Source: Oryzibacter oryziterrae
GTDB lineage: Bacteria; Pseudomonadota; Alphaproteobacteria; Rhizobiales; Pleomorphomonadaceae
NCBI RefSeq assembly: GCF_021864535.1
Contig: NZ_JAKJIC010000008.1
Span: 62,001-126,000 of the forward strand
Length of the DNA stretch: 64,000 nt
Direction: 5' to 3'
Below the pieces are notes generated by a model. The model was not told the origin of the DNA and searched no databases. It saw nothing but the letters and a program-made list of their open reading frames with translations. The translations under genes were made by a program, and so were the position numbers. This document shows, piece by piece, positions 44,718 to 53,580 of the stretch (within the stretch, counting starts at the first letter, position 1; every line of letters starts with the position of its first letter).

Positions 44718-45404
44718 TCACTGGTCAGGCACAAGGAAGATCTCGACCCGACGATTCCGGTAAGAGCTCAGCGCGGCATCGTCGGGCGCGATCGGCTCGC
44801 TATGACCACGGCCGGCGACCCGAATGCGCCCCGCGGCGACACCGTTTCCCACGAGAATGGTCTTGACGCTCTCGCCTCGCTGCCGCCCGAGGGCATCGTC
44901 TTCGCCAAGTGACGTGTGGCCGATCACTGAAACCGCTCGCTGTGGGTAGCGATTGAGAATCTTGGCGACGGAACTCAGGCGCATCTGGCTGAGATTTTGC
45001 GGCACGTCGCTTCCGGTGTCGAAGCGCACATCCTCCGCGGAGTTAAGGACGATATTGTTCTCTCGAACGGAAACCGACAGCCCCGCTTTCTGGAATTCCG
45101 CATAAAGCTGTCGATCGCGCTCGTCGGCCAACGATCCCGCCATGGCTCCCTGCAGAGCCATCACGGCGCCGCACGCTGCGCCTTGCTTGAGAGCGGTCGC
45201 ACCATTTGCGCCTTGAAGAATGGACACAAGACCGCAGGTCACAAATCCGACACCGAAGCCACTGGCCGTGCCCTTCGCAGTCTCGGAAATCTTCGGCTTT
45301 CCGGTCGCCGGGTCTTTGGTCTGGCAGCCAGCGAGCAGAATGGCCAGTGCGATCGCAGCCAGACCACAGCGCCGACCTACCGGCCGAGTGAAATACATAT
45401 ACAT
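44718..45404 (-). CDS. OmpA-family lipoprotein (island gene 6)
   Basis: A 228-residue outer-membrane lipoprotein. The lipobox LLAGC places the acylated cysteine near residue 27. Then comes a glycine/alanine-rich stretch resembling glycine-zipper regions (GFGVGFVTCGLVSILQGANG). The C-terminal OmpA domain binds peptidoglycan: VRFDTGSD, VIGHTSLGEDDALGRQRGESV, VAGRGHSEP and YRNRRVEIF. AGGGGG precedes the ATG by ~7 bases. It is last in the six-gene operon and probably anchors the system to the cell wall. Confidence 0.88.
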   Translation of the reverse strand: MYMYFTRPVGRRCGLAAIALAILLAGCQTKDPATGKPKISETAKGTASGFGVGFVTCGLVSILQGANGATALKQGAACGAVMALQGAMAGSLADERDRQLYAEFQKAGLSVSVRENNIVLNSAEDVRFDTGSDVPQNLSQMRLSSVAKILNRYPQRAVSVIGHTSLGEDDALGRQRGESVKTILVGNGVAAGRIRVAGRGHSEPIAPDDAALSSYRNRRVEIFLVPDQ

Positions 45405-45476
45405 TGTACGCCCCCTGATTTCGCCGCAGACGCGACACTTTGAACCCCTGTTTTGAACGGCTTGGAGACAGACAGA

Positions 45477-46283
45477 TCAGTGGCAATCTGGTGAAACTCC
45501 CAACCGAGACGCTCCCTTGAGAACATCCGGATCGTCGGAGGGGCGCTGGTTTCGATTGCAGGCACTCAGGATGAGCAGGCTGGCACGTGCTCTCGCATCA
45601 CCGAGGTCCTCCATCCCGGCGAGCCAGGAAAGCGACGCCCCGGAACAACCGGCGGTCTCGGCGAAGCTTGCGATGGCCGTCCGGTCGTCGTCCGGCACGC
45701 CTTCCACCATCACAGCACAAGACTGGCCCTGCACCGGGTCGCCGCCGAAATCCCGGCAGAGTTCGAGCGTCGCAGAGCAATGCGCTTCCGAGTAACACTC
45801 TCGGGCAAGCGTCAGCAGATTGTGAGTGCGTGCAAAATTGATGCTTGCCGACGGGCAGGAAATGTCGTGTTCGACTTTGTGCGGCTCGCCGGTAACTTCC
45901 AAAGGCGAACGCGTTACCGGACTACCACCAGCTTGTGTTGCCGTCACACTGAAGACTTGGAGAAACGATGCGGGAACATCATATCCGCGCAACATTCCCA
46001 CTAGCGCCACAAAGCCAACCAAGAATGAGCAGACCAAAAAATAGCGCCATGGAATAATAAATAACAATGTTGCAAATGAAAAACAAACAACAGCATAAGC
46101 ATTCAACAAAACATATTTCAAATCAGAAACGCCAAGATCATATATGTACCTAGAAACAAAACCCGAGAAAACTATTATCAATAGGCATGAAATTATTACA
46201 GCAAGAATCAGCTTCAAGACTTCAACTGCATTTTTTTCCTTTAACTGCTGCCTAAACCATTCGAAGAGTTTTGCAAAATCCAT
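45477..46283 (-). CDS. Membrane protein with cysteine-rich periplasmic domain (island gene 5)
   Basis: A 268-residue protein with three predicted transmembrane segments near the N-terminus (about 22-48, 56-78 and 80-97). A soluble ~165-residue domain follows with many cysteines (DISCPSA, RECYSEAHCSATLELCRDF, GQSCAVMV, AGCSGA, SACNRN, SPDCH). The last part has a small-repeat look (TIASFAETAGC, ARARASLLILSACN). The first third is AT-rich with codons rare elsewhere in the window, a sign of transfer. No family recognised. It lies 12 bases after the lipoprotein gene. Confidence 0.75.
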   Translation of the reverse strand: MDFAKLFEWFRQQLKEKNAVEVLKLILAVIISCLLIIVFSGFVSRYIYDLGVSDLKYVLLNAYAVVCFSFATLLFIIPWRYFLVCSFLVGFVALVGMLRGYDVPASFLQVFSVTATQAGGSPVTRSPLEVTGEPHKVEHDISCPSASINFARTHNLLTLARECYSEAHCSATLELCRDFGGDPVQGQSCAVMVEGVPDDDRTAIASFAETAGCSGASLSWLAGMEDLGDARARASLLILSACNRNQRPSDDPDVLKGASRLGVSPDCH

Positions 46284-46295
46284 GGATGCACCAAT

Positions 46296-46811
46296 TCAGA
46301 ATTGAGGGAAGTTCGCATGAATGGCGCTATCGACACTCATCAAGTGCCCCTGGGTCTTGTCGATTGACGTGTTGATGTCCTGTTCGACAGCTGAGACCGA
46401 GCAATAGGGAACCGCAGATTGTTTGAGGCTCTCAAGTCTGGCGAGAAGGCGATCCACTCGCCCGGAAAGCGCCCGGGCCTGCCCGCCGCAGACGTCCGGT
46501 CGGAGCGACATCAGGACGATGCGTTGCTTCAGCGGTGCGACCACTTCATCTGACGTGTAGTAGCGGACCTTGGCGAGATCGCAGCTGTCCACGTGCCGCA
46601 AGGTTTCGAGCCAACTCGATACGGACGAATGTGTCGCCATTGCCATCGGATCTGAGCCGCAGGCCGCGAGCATTGGAGCGGCAGCGTTACCAATCGGCTT
46701 GTAGCTTAGCCCCAGATCACCCCGACGAAGCGGGTCCGGTTTTGTGCTGACACAGCCAGCGAGAAGCAAGCCAACCGTCAAGGCCAATATGGAGCGAACA
46801 ACATCCATCAT
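46296..46811 (-). CDS. Lipoprotein of unknown function (island gene 4)
   Basis: A 171-residue lipoprotein with a textbook lipobox (LTVGLLLAGC, cysteine near residue 20). The mature part contains paired cysteines (LAACGSD, VDSCDLAKV, PDVCGGQ, PYCSVSA) and a helical tail. The ATG at 46811 overlaps the upstream stop codon as ATGA and has AGGA six bases upstream, so it is translationally coupled. No family recognised. It is likely anchored in the outer membrane. Confidence 0.75.
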   Translation of the reverse strand: MMDVVRSILALTVGLLLAGCVSTKPDPLRRGDLGLSYKPIGNAAAPMLAACGSDPMAMATHSSVSSWLETLRHVDSCDLAKVRYYTSDEVVAPLKQRIVLMSLRPDVCGGQARALSGRVDRLLARLESLKQSAVPYCSVSAVEQDINTSIDKTQGHLMSVDSAIHANFPQF

Positions 46812-47938
46812 GGCCAATCCTTCACCAAACCACGCGACAGGCGCACAAAGGCGGCCAGGTCGGTCCGACTAGTAAGTGCGACAGACTGAACTTCAGCCTG
46901 ACGTTGCGGATCGAGGAGGACGGCAATATCGACTTCACCAGTCAGTGGCGGATGCTTTGCCGTGCACTCTTTGGAAAGTGCCTCCTTGACGGCACCCCAG
47001 TCGATGGTCACCCCCGGTTTGGCAGGAGGTAAGGGATGATCAGTCACGGCTCCCCGCAACTCCAGGACAGTCAATTTATCTTCATCGGGAGCTGGAGCGG
47101 GCGTTGAAACGGGACTGGCTGACATCTTCGCGCCAGCTTTCTTGTCGGCCAAGGCAGAGGCTATACATTCGGCGATGTCAGCTTGGGTGTTCTGTATTTT
47201 CACTTGCAGTTGACCAGGATCCGCGTCGGCCAGCTTGATGACCGATGCGATGTCCTCGCGCGAGAACCCGGATAACTCGAAATAAGCGACCAGCTTGGGT
47301 CGTTCGCTGGTCGCCGCGCCAGCAACAAACGAGCGCAGAAGGCTGTCACTCTTGGGAGAGTGGCGACTGAGCGGTGTGATCACCCAGTCAAGCCGTCTGG
47401 TCTTCGAGTCAGCTATCACGAGTTCAAAGGCCGAAACCTTGCTACCTTCAACGTTGAACCATCGGTGGACGAGGCGACGATCTGCTTGTGCAAACGGGTA
47501 CAGACCAGCTTCTTCAGCGTCTACCGCAAGTGGCGCCACATAGGTGGACCACAACGCATCAGCAACCTTCTGCAAGCTGCCGGCAGCCCCTGAGCCTGAT
47601 GCGAAGGCGATCTCATTGCCAATGGCGTCGAAGCTAGACTTGAGGATCTGCCCCTGCCCGACCACCATCTGCTCCGGATCCTTGTGCGCAGATGCCAGCT
47701 TGTCGATGGCCGCTGCGAGCAATAGGCGCAATTGCCGGTTGCCGGTCGACGAACTCAATTTGTAACGCTTGACAGCACCAACCGTGTCGCCGGGATCAGT
47801 GACAGCACCTGCCAACACTGCATCCAGGCCAGCTAGACTGCCAACCTCCTGTCCATGCGCAGCCAGGCAGCCAAGCATGATCAGAACGCCCCCACACAGG
47901 CCTTTCAAGCTCGCGCTACATGCCGCCATTTTTGACAT
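46808..47938 (-). CDS. Exported protein of unknown function (island gene 3)
   Basis: A 376-residue protein. A signal peptide (SLKGLCGGVLIMLGCLAAHGQ) leads to a soluble region without recognised motifs. A proline-rich linker (SPVSTPAPAPDEDK) separates it from a short C-domain (VTIDWGAVKEALSKEC, then EVDIAVLLDPQRQAEVQ). The start is uncertain: ATG at 47938 or 47929, both overlapping the end of the upstream gene. The stop overlaps the next start as ATGA. It is the largest protein of the operon and possibly its periplasmic core; that role is a guess. Confidence 0.72.
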   Translation of the reverse strand: MSKMAACSASLKGLCGGVLIMLGCLAAHGQEVGSLAGLDAVLAGAVTDPGDTVGAVKRYKLSSSTGNRQLRLLLAAAIDKLASAHKDPEQMVVGQGQILKSSFDAIGNEIAFASGSGAAGSLQKVADALWSTYVAPLAVDAEEAGLYPFAQADRRLVHRWFNVEGSKVSAFELVIADSKTRRLDWVITPLSRHSPKSDSLLRSFVAGAATSERPKLVAYFELSGFSREDIASVIKLADADPGQLQVKIQNTQADIAECIASALADKKAGAKMSASPVSTPAPAPDEDKLTVLELRGAVTDHPLPPAKPGVTIDWGAVKEALSKECTAKHPPLTGEVDIAVLLDPQRQAEVQSVALTSRTDLAAFVRLSRGLVKDWP

Positions 47939-48464
47939 CTTCACTGTATGTATTGATGGATTGCTCGAGAGTCTGCATGCCGTCATTAATCTGGAGCTGC
48001 CCTTTCTCCGAAGCTATACCCTCGCCAAAAGTGGGAATTAGGCGTTCAATTGCCTCAACCTTTTTCTTTATATCTTCAACTCTGTCAGCCATTTTTTGAA
48101 ATCTCTTATAGATTTTCTTCATACCAATTGCGCATCTGTCAACAGCATCCTTGAACATCCATTGGCTTTCCTCAGGAACTTCTTTGAATTTCTCCTGAAG
48201 AGACGCGCAGCGAACCTGCTGGGCATTCAGTTGCGCTCCAGTGTTTTCGACGCCTTTCAGAAAGATCTCCGCCTCTTCCTGAATCCTGCGGCTAACAGCG
48301 ATATTGTTCTCAAGCTTCTCAATGCTGCGCCGGATGTTCTCCGTTTCTTGCTTGTAATCGGGAAGAATCTCATCGGTGGCCTCCTGAGCCATCGCGCCAG
48401 AATTGGTCGCCACCATCAGACACAGCGCCAGGAGGTTTGCCTTCACAAAAGTTGCCAACTTCAT
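47916..48464 (-). CDS. Exported coiled-coil protein (island gene 2)
   Basis: A 182-residue protein. A signal peptide (VKANLLALCLMVATNSGAMAQ) is followed by almost entirely helical sequence with heptad-like spacing (ENIRRSIEKLENNIAVSRRIQEE and MADRVEDIKKKVEAIERL) and three cysteines. GGGAGG lies 6 bases before the ATG at 48464, which overlaps the upstream stop as ATGA. It resembles the upstream gene in size and architecture and may pair with it as a periplasmic heterodimer. No family recognised. Confidence 0.75.
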   Translation of the reverse strand: MKLATFVKANLLALCLMVATNSGAMAQEATDEILPDYKQETENIRRSIEKLENNIAVSRRIQEEAEIFLKGVENTGAQLNAQQVRCASLQEKFKEVPEESQWMFKDAVDRCAIGMKKIYKRFQKMADRVEDIKKKVEAIERLIPTFGEGIASEKGQLQINDGMQTLEQSINTYSEDVKNGGM

Positions 48465-48988
48465 TTGCGGCCTCCCTGTTCCTTTGACAGGCAGGCGTCG
48501 GCCAACATCTGGCGGCTGTCGCTCAATTGTTGGCGCCGCTGCTGCAACTCTTGTGTTCGTTTCGCACAGATCTGAAGGGCCTCGGTGTCCGTGGCCGGCA
48601 GGTGGGAACACAACCTGTCGGCCTCCTTCTGCATGTCGTCCACGGTCACGAGAGAGCGATCCACTTCGGCGATCTCCTGTTCGGCTGCATCGCAGTCGCG
48701 AACAAAATCGCCATTCCGAATGCGGGCGATCCGGAGATTGATCTGGAAAGCCAGGCTCTTCATCTCCTCGATCGTCTTCAGCATTTCATCGATCTTGGCA
48801 TAGAGGTCGGCGTTGCGTTCGGCGCTATCCTTTTGAATTTGAAGGATTGTATCGAAGCTTGACGGCCCGGTCGCTTCGCCGGCGGACGAACCCGAGACCC
48901 CATTCAGAACCACCACCCCCGCCAACAAGACAAGACTTGGCCAATGCAGGCGCCGTCGGGCTTTCTGTGACTTGCATTCAATGGACAC
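48461..48988 (-). CDS. Exported coiled-coil protein (island gene 1)
   Basis: A 175-residue protein. From the GTG at 48988 the N-terminus is a basic region and hydrophobic signal (RRRLHWPSLVLLAGVVVLNGVSGSSAG), then long helices with coiled-coil character (AKIDEMLKTIEEMKSLAFQ and QELQQRRQQLSDSRQML) and three or four cysteines. The frame stays open to a TTG at 49069 through AT-rich sequence that would add another hydrophobic stretch; the start is uncertain. It is first in the six-gene operon. Confidence 0.7.
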   Translation of the reverse strand: MSIECKSQKARRRLHWPSLVLLAGVVVLNGVSGSSAGEATGPSSFDTILQIQKDSAERNADLYAKIDEMLKTIEEMKSLAFQINLRIARIRNGDFVRDCDAAEQEIAEVDRSLVTVDDMQKEADRLCSHLPATDTEALQICAKRTQELQQRRQQLSDSRQMLADACLSKEQGGRK

Positions 48989-49159
48989 CCCGTCCCCCAT
49001 CACAAAAATACAACCAACTACCAACAGTAGGTTGATATTAAAAATGCTATTTAAAGTAGATTGACTCAAATTTTGAAAGAATTCAACCCAGAAATGCCGC
49101 CCCTATCCGCGATACGTGATTTGCCGAAGGGAGCTTTCGAAATAGGCCTGAGACGCAAG

Positions 49160-49190
49160 TGGCCCGCCACGATCTCGTCGCGGCGGGCCA
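49160..49190. repeat. 9-bp inverted repeat at the island's right side
   Basis: TGGCCCGCC (49160-49168) pairs with GGCGGGCCA (49182-49190) across a 13-base loop. It lies between the first island gene and the radC remnant. It may be a relic terminator. Confidence 0.4.
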
Positions 49191-49231
49191 GCAGGTGCAA
49201 ACACGTCTCGGGATGCTGACGCTGGAGCGAA

Positions 49232-49333
49232 CACCCCTCGGGCGACCCGACCCCCTTGGGCATCGCCATCCACGACCACATCATCATCGGCAAGGACGGC
49301 CACGCCAGCATGAGAGGCTTGCAGCTGATGTGA
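49232..49333 (+). pseudogene. Degenerate duplicate of the radC 3' end
   Basis: Codons from 49232 read HPSGDPT and then jump to [19 protein letters not shown]...GLQLM and a stop. Compared with radC this lacks 17-18 internal codons (the [17 protein letters not shown] part). A TGA lies in frame at 49217-49219, so no functional protein can be made. Nucleotide identity to radC over the last 84 bases is 82 of 84. Confidence 0.85.
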
Positions 49334-49334
49334 G
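49251..49334 (+). repeat. Direct repeat, copy 2 (radC remnant)
   Basis: Right-hand partner of 44533-44616, 82 of 84 bases identical. The dispersed ~120-bp repeat begins immediately after it. Confidence 0.9.
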
Positions 49335-49456
49335 ACCAAGTGGCATTGAAAATGACCTTGGTATTCCGCATTCGAATTTCTCATGCCTTTGACGCAAATG
49401 GGAAATTCGAATTGTTCTCAATGAGCCAATGCGTCAGCATTCTGGCGAATTGGTAT
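49335..49456 (+). repeat. Dispersed ~120-bp intergenic repeat, copy C
   Basis: Same element as 726-852 (inverted) and 38570-38683. It begins ACCAAGTGGCATTG directly after the radC remnant, continues with GGTATTCCGCATTCGAATTT and ends GCGAATTGGTAT. Internal hairpin TTCGAATTTCTCAT against a near-match GGGAAATTCGAA. The following 49457-49587 shows no gene. Confidence 0.75.
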
Positions 49457-49587
49457 GAGAGGCTGGCGGAAATGGCTGAAGCTCCCGCAGCATGACGCTG
49501 CGCGGCACGTCAAAAGCACGCTCTCTTGGCGCGGGCAGCTGCGAACCGAAGTGAGGCATGCTGTTGGAGCGGCAAGTACTCCATAGA

Positions 49588-51846
49588 TCAACTGTTGGCT
49601 GAGCTGCGGCGTCGCAAATGCTGAATCCCGTGCTCAACCACAAGGTCGGCAGAGCCGTTGTCGGCCGACATTTCCAGCTTGCGGGCAAACAGCTGCAGGG
49701 CGTTGGCCGACATGGGTCGGGCAAAGAAATAGCCCTGCCCGTAGTGGCAGCCGAGATCGGCCAGGAAGGCAGCCTGTTCCTCGGTCTCGACCCCCTCGGC
49801 CACAACATCGAGCGCCAGACGCCGTGCAAGCCCATGCACCAGCTCGACGATGGCAAGGCTCGACCGATCCGACAGCAGGCTTTCGATGAAGCTCTTGTCG
49901 ATCTTGATGACGTCGACAGGAAGAGTCCGCAAATGCGTCAGCGAGGCAAACCCGGTGCCGAAGTCATCAAGGGCGACCACGACGCCGCGCTGGCGCAAGC
50001 GATTGAGCATGCGGACAACGGACGAGTTCGAGCGATCGAGAAAGACCGATTCCGTGATCTCGAGGATCACCCCGTCAAGCGCCAGACCACGGCTCGAAAA
50101 GGCCTTGTCCAGACGCTCTTCCAGATCTCCGTGATTGAAGTCGGCGGGGCTTACATTGATGCCCACATGGGCTGGGTACCAGCCGTTGTCGTGCCAGCAT
50201 TGCAGATCCTGCGCGACCCTCTCAAGCATCAGCGATGTGACGCGATGCGAGATCGTATGGTCGTTCAGGGCATCGAAGAACTCGGCAGCCGCCATCAGTC
50301 GGCCATCCGGCGTCTGCAGCCGGACCAGTGCCTCGACACCGGCAATGGTGTGGGAGTTGAGGTCGAAAATTGGCTGATAGTAAGGAAGCAGCCGGTCCTC
50401 ATCCAGCGCCTGCTCGGTCAGGCGGAGGGCGTTGAGACGAGCCGACATCCGAGTGCGCAGCCCGTCCTCGAACATGACGAAGCCGCCGCGCCGGGTTTCC
50501 TTTGCATGATAGAGCGCAAAATCGGCATTCTGACACAAGCCGTCAAATCCGAGCCCCTCGCGCCAGATGGCGCCGCCCACGCTGACCCGTGCGACCACCG
50601 ATGAGGATTCGGCTTGCAGCGGCTCGGCGCTGCGCGCGATGAGGTCCTGGGCAAAGACCTCCATCGACTCGGCCAAAGCTGCTGCCGAGAAGACAACGGC
50701 AAACTCGTCGCCACCCAGACGGAAACAGCGGGTACCGGAGAGGGTCGAAACCGCCTGCAAGCGCTTTGCCAGCTCCACAAGCACCAGATCGCCGACCGCA
50801 TGGCCAAGAGTGTCGTTGAGCGTCTTGAAGCGGTCCACATCGACCAGCAGCAGCCCCACCTCCGAGCCGTCGACGCCAAGCAGCGTGTTGACGTGCTGAT
50901 TGAAGCTGGTCCGGTTCCCCAACCCGGTCAGCGGATCGGTCACGGCGGCCTGCTCCAGCAGCCGCTGGTTTCGATAGAGATCGGAAACGTCCTGCACGAT
51001 GCCAAAGGTGCGACGTGGCTTGCCATCCACCGACTCCACTTCGGTCACCACATGCATCCAGCGTTCTTCGCCTTGCGGCGTTATGATCCGATAGTGCCGG
51101 TTGGTCGGACGGCCTATGCCCGTGGAGTTGTCGGAGAGCCGCCGCTTCATCTCGGCAAGCTCTTCAGGGGCGTAACACGAGAGGACCACTTCGGTGCTCA
51201 GAGCCGTGCCGATGGGCAATCCGACATTGCGATAGACCTGATCGGACCAGCTGATCACGCCACTGTCCAGATCGACCTGAAAGCCGCCGACCTTCGCCGC
51301 CTTTTCCGTCTGCTTGAAACGCGCCTCGCGCAGTTCCAGCTCTCGCCGAAGATCTGCCATGGCCCGATGCTGGCTGTGCTCTACGATGAGCGCATCGACT
51401 GCCGAGCTCAGCAAAGCCAAGTTGTGCAGGATGACATCCGGCTTGTCGGGCGCCGTCGGCCCCATCACGCACAAGGCGCCGATCGCATGACCGTCCTTGT
51501 GCAGCGGTACGCCGGCGTAAAAGCGCACCCCATGCTCGCTGACGAGAACATTCGCTGCAAAGCGTGTGTCGGCCGCCGCATCCGTCACCACCAATGGAGC
51601 GTCACAGTCTACCACCGTGGAGCAAAAGGCGTGCTGTCGCGTGCTTTCGGAGAACGGAACGCCATAGCTTGCCTTGAACCACTGACGGTCAGCATCAACA
51701 AGCGTGACAAGCGAAATGGGCTGTCCACTCATGGAGCAGGCCAACTCGACAATGGCATCAAAGGTCCTGGCCTTGCCGGAATCCAGAATACCGGTCGACC
51801 TCAGACAACCAAGCCGCTCAATTTCGCGATCGACAGCCTCGGTCAT
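49588..51846 (-). CDS. GAF-PAS-GGDEF-EAL cyclic-di-GMP signalling protein
   Basis: A 752-residue cytoplasmic protein. A GAF domain (about 25-160) is followed by a PAS fold with PAC-like end (185-290), GGDEF (about 300-460; intact GGDEF at 378-382) and EAL (about 480-730; EAL at 505-507, NVSP, EITES, LDDFGTGF at 627-633 and AEGVET). Both catalytic signatures look complete, so it could make and degrade c-di-GMP. No RxxD inhibitory site is seen before GGDEF. No transmembrane segment. It is a single gene; the signal is unknown. Confidence 0.92.
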   Translation of the reverse strand: MTEAVDREIERLGCLRSTGILDSGKARTFDAIVELACSMSGQPISLVTLVDADRQWFKASYGVPFSESTRQHAFCSTVVDCDAPLVVTDAAADTRFAANVLVSEHGVRFYAGVPLHKDGHAIGALCVMGPTAPDKPDVILHNLALLSSAVDALIVEHSQHRAMADLRRELELREARFKQTEKAAKVGGFQVDLDSGVISWSDQVYRNVGLPIGTALSTEVVLSCYAPEELAEMKRRLSDNSTGIGRPTNRHYRIITPQGEERWMHVVTEVESVDGKPRRTFGIVQDVSDLYRNQRLLEQAAVTDPLTGLGNRTSFNQHVNTLLGVDGSEVGLLLVDVDRFKTLNDTLGHAVGDLVLVELAKRLQAVSTLSGTRCFRLGGDEFAVVFSAAALAESMEVFAQDLIARSAEPLQAESSSVVARVSVGGAIWREGLGFDGLCQNADFALYHAKETRRGGFVMFEDGLRTRMSARLNALRLTEQALDEDRLLPYYQPIFDLNSHTIAGVEALVRLQTPDGRLMAAAEFFDALNDHTISHRVTSLMLERVAQDLQCWHDNGWYPAHVGINVSPADFNHGDLEERLDKAFSSRGLALDGVILEITESVFLDRSNSSVVRMLNRLRQRGVVVALDDFGTGFASLTHLRTLPVDVIKIDKSFIESLLSDRSSLAIVELVHGLARRLALDVVAEGVETEEQAAFLADLGCHYGQGYFFARPMSANALQLFARKLEMSADNGSADLVVEHGIQHLRRRSSANS

Positions 51847-52362
51847 TTCTTTCGCGAAAGCTCCATGCCAGCCCCATCCGATGCACTGCTGCCAACCATG
51901 TCAGATCTACTTTTGCGCTGTCACGCCGACACCGCAGAGCAAAGAGCGTGACAGGCAACTTTGTCGGCTCACCCCGGGAAACATCTTAGCAACGCCAGAC
52001 TTCAAACGGCGAAAGCCAAGCAAGTCCAGCAAAGTCTTACACCAGGAATGTTAATCAATTCATTGTGCTGCATCTATTTATGAAAGCATTTTTCCGCTTA
52101 ACAACAGAAGCGAATGGAGACAACACGGGCATCAAACTGTCGGCAGGCCGGGAGATTATGATCACAACGCAAAGTTGACCATCCAAAATGGGACATTACT
52201 TTGCAGCCAGAAGCCTCTTACCTATAATACGCGGCAATATCGCTATAAGAGCGGAGTCTATAACCAACTAAAAACAGCATGAGCGCACAAACTCACGCAT
52301 GCGTTACAGCATTGTGGTCCGGGGACGAACCGCCGGACCACTGTTTGCTAAAGTAGGAGTTG
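51847..52362. other. AT-rich intergenic region
   Basis: 516 bp between the upstream end of the GGDEF-EAL gene and the 3' end of acdS. The middle (52040-52290) is AT-rich; no reading frame or RNA was recognised. A 9-bp hairpin at 52314-52341 lies next to acdS. Confidence 0.45.
52314..52341 (-). terminator. Hairpin downstream of acdS
   Basis: GTGGTCCGG (52314-52322) pairs perfectly with CCGGACCAC (52333-52341). It starts 21 bases after the acdS stop codon. No U-run follows on the minus strand, so terminator function is only likely. Confidence 0.45.
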
Positions 52363-53379
52363 TCACCCCTCGCGGTAATAGTAGCTGTAGCCGTTGATCG
52401 CCGGTGCACCGCCAAGGTGGGCATAAAGGACGCGCGAGCCCTTGGGGAAAAAGCCCTTGCGGGTCAGGTCGATGAGGCCCTGCATGGACTTGCCCTCATA
52501 GACCGGATCCGTGATCATCGCCTCGGTGCGGGCCGCGAGGCGGATGGCCTCGTTGGTTTCCTCGGACGGCACGCCATAGGCCGGATAGGCATAGTCGGGA
52601 TTGATGACGATCTCGTCGTCGCGCACGGGTCGGCCGAGTTCCACCAGTTCGGCGGTGTTGTCGACGATCTGGCGGACCTGAGCTCGGGTCTGCTCCAGCG
52701 TGCCGGAGGCGTCGATGCCGATGACACGGTCAGCGCGGTTGTCGGCGGCGAAACCAACGATCATGCCGCCCTGGGTCGAGCCGGTCACCACGCAGACGAC
52801 GATGTAGTCGAACTTGAAGCCGAGTTCCTTTTCCTGCGCGCGCACTTCCTCGGCAAAGCCCACATAGCCGAGGCCACCATACTTGTGCACCGAAGCACCC
52901 GCCGGAATCGCATAGGGCTTGCCACCCTTGCTGCGCACGTCCTCAAGCGCATCTTCCCAGCTCTTGCGGATGCCGATGTCGAAACCATCGTCGACCAGGC
53001 GGCTGTCGGCACCCATCAGACGTGTGAGCAGGATGTTGCCGACGCGGTCATAGACGGCGTCATAATGGGGCACCCACTTTTCCTGCACGAGGCGGCACTT
53101 CATGCCGATCTTGGCCGCCACCGCCGCCACCATGCGCGTGTGGTTGGACTGGACGCCGCCGATCGACACCAGCGTATCGGCGCCCGAAGCGATGGCGTCC
53201 GGCACAATATATTCGAGCTTGCGCAGCTTGTTGCCGCCAAAGGCGAGACCGGAGTTGCAGTCGTCACGCTTGGCATAGATCTCCACATCGCCGCCGAGCG
53301 CCTCGGACAGGCGCGGCAGATGCTCGATGGGGGTCGGGCCGAAGGTCAAGGGATAGCGGGCAAACTTGGAGAGATTCAT
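52363..53379 (-). CDS. acdS: 1-aminocyclopropane-1-carboxylate deaminase
   Basis: A 338-residue PLP enzyme that cleaves ACC, the plant ethylene precursor, to 2-oxobutyrate and ammonia. From the ATG at 53379 the numbering matches the reference enzyme exactly: Lys51 (GGNKLRK) holds PLP, Ser78 (VQSNH), Tyr294 and Glu295 (DPVYEGKS) and Leu322 (AHLGG). Glu295 and Leu322 separate true ACC deaminases from D-cysteine desulfhydrases. GGAG lies ~7 bases upstream. It is divergent from an Lrp-type regulator gene, the usual acdR-acdS arrangement of plant-associated bacteria. Confidence 0.96.
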   Translation of the reverse strand: MNLSKFARYPLTFGPTPIEHLPRLSEALGGDVEIYAKRDDCNSGLAFGGNKLRKLEYIVPDAIASGADTLVSIGGVQSNHTRMVAAVAAKIGMKCRLVQEKWVPHYDAVYDRVGNILLTRLMGADSRLVDDGFDIGIRKSWEDALEDVRSKGGKPYAIPAGASVHKYGGLGYVGFAEEVRAQEKELGFKFDYIVVCVVTGSTQGGMIVGFAADNRADRVIGIDASGTLEQTRAQVRQIVDNTAELVELGRPVRDDEIVINPDYAYPAYGVPSEETNEAIRLAARTEAMITDPVYEGKSMQGLIDLTRKGFFPKGSRVLYAHLGGAPAINGYSYYYREG

Positions 53380-53580
53380 CAAGATACTCCGTCGGAAAAA
53401 ACGCGGGGAAAGGACCGGAAACTTTGTCGCGACTGAGCGCGCCAGATCATCGTGAATCTAACAAAGCAGGAATGAAATGTGCTTCCGAATTTGGCCTGAT
53501 CTTCAAGCCTTGAACGCGAAGGATGCTCGATTTATGAAAAAAGCTAATCAGATATCGTCACTTCATAGAGAGATCCTTCC
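53380..53580. promoter_or_regulatory. acdS-acdR divergent regulatory region
   Basis: 201 bp between divergent acdS and acdR. In other bacteria AcdR binds this type of gap to activate acdS in response to ACC. The part near acdR is AT-rich (TTATGAAAAAAGCTAATCAG). I could not define an operator or promoter box with confidence. Confidence 0.4.

Larger units (their letters stand above)
44617..49250. other. Putative 4.6-kb genomic island between radC 3'-end repeats
   Basis: Bounded by the direct repeats at 44533-44616 and 49251-49334. It contains one minus-strand operon of six genes, all predicted to be exported, lipid-anchored or membrane-bound. Composition drops sharply to AT-rich at about 46030-46260 and 48990-49090, unlike the rest of the window. 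No integrase, transposase or phage gene is seen, so the entry mechanism is unknown. Confidence 0.5.

Noticed and set aside
49159..49392. 77-residue frame across the radC remnant
   Set aside because: It reads the remnant in the wrong frame (His/Arg-rich) and continues into the dispersed repeat.
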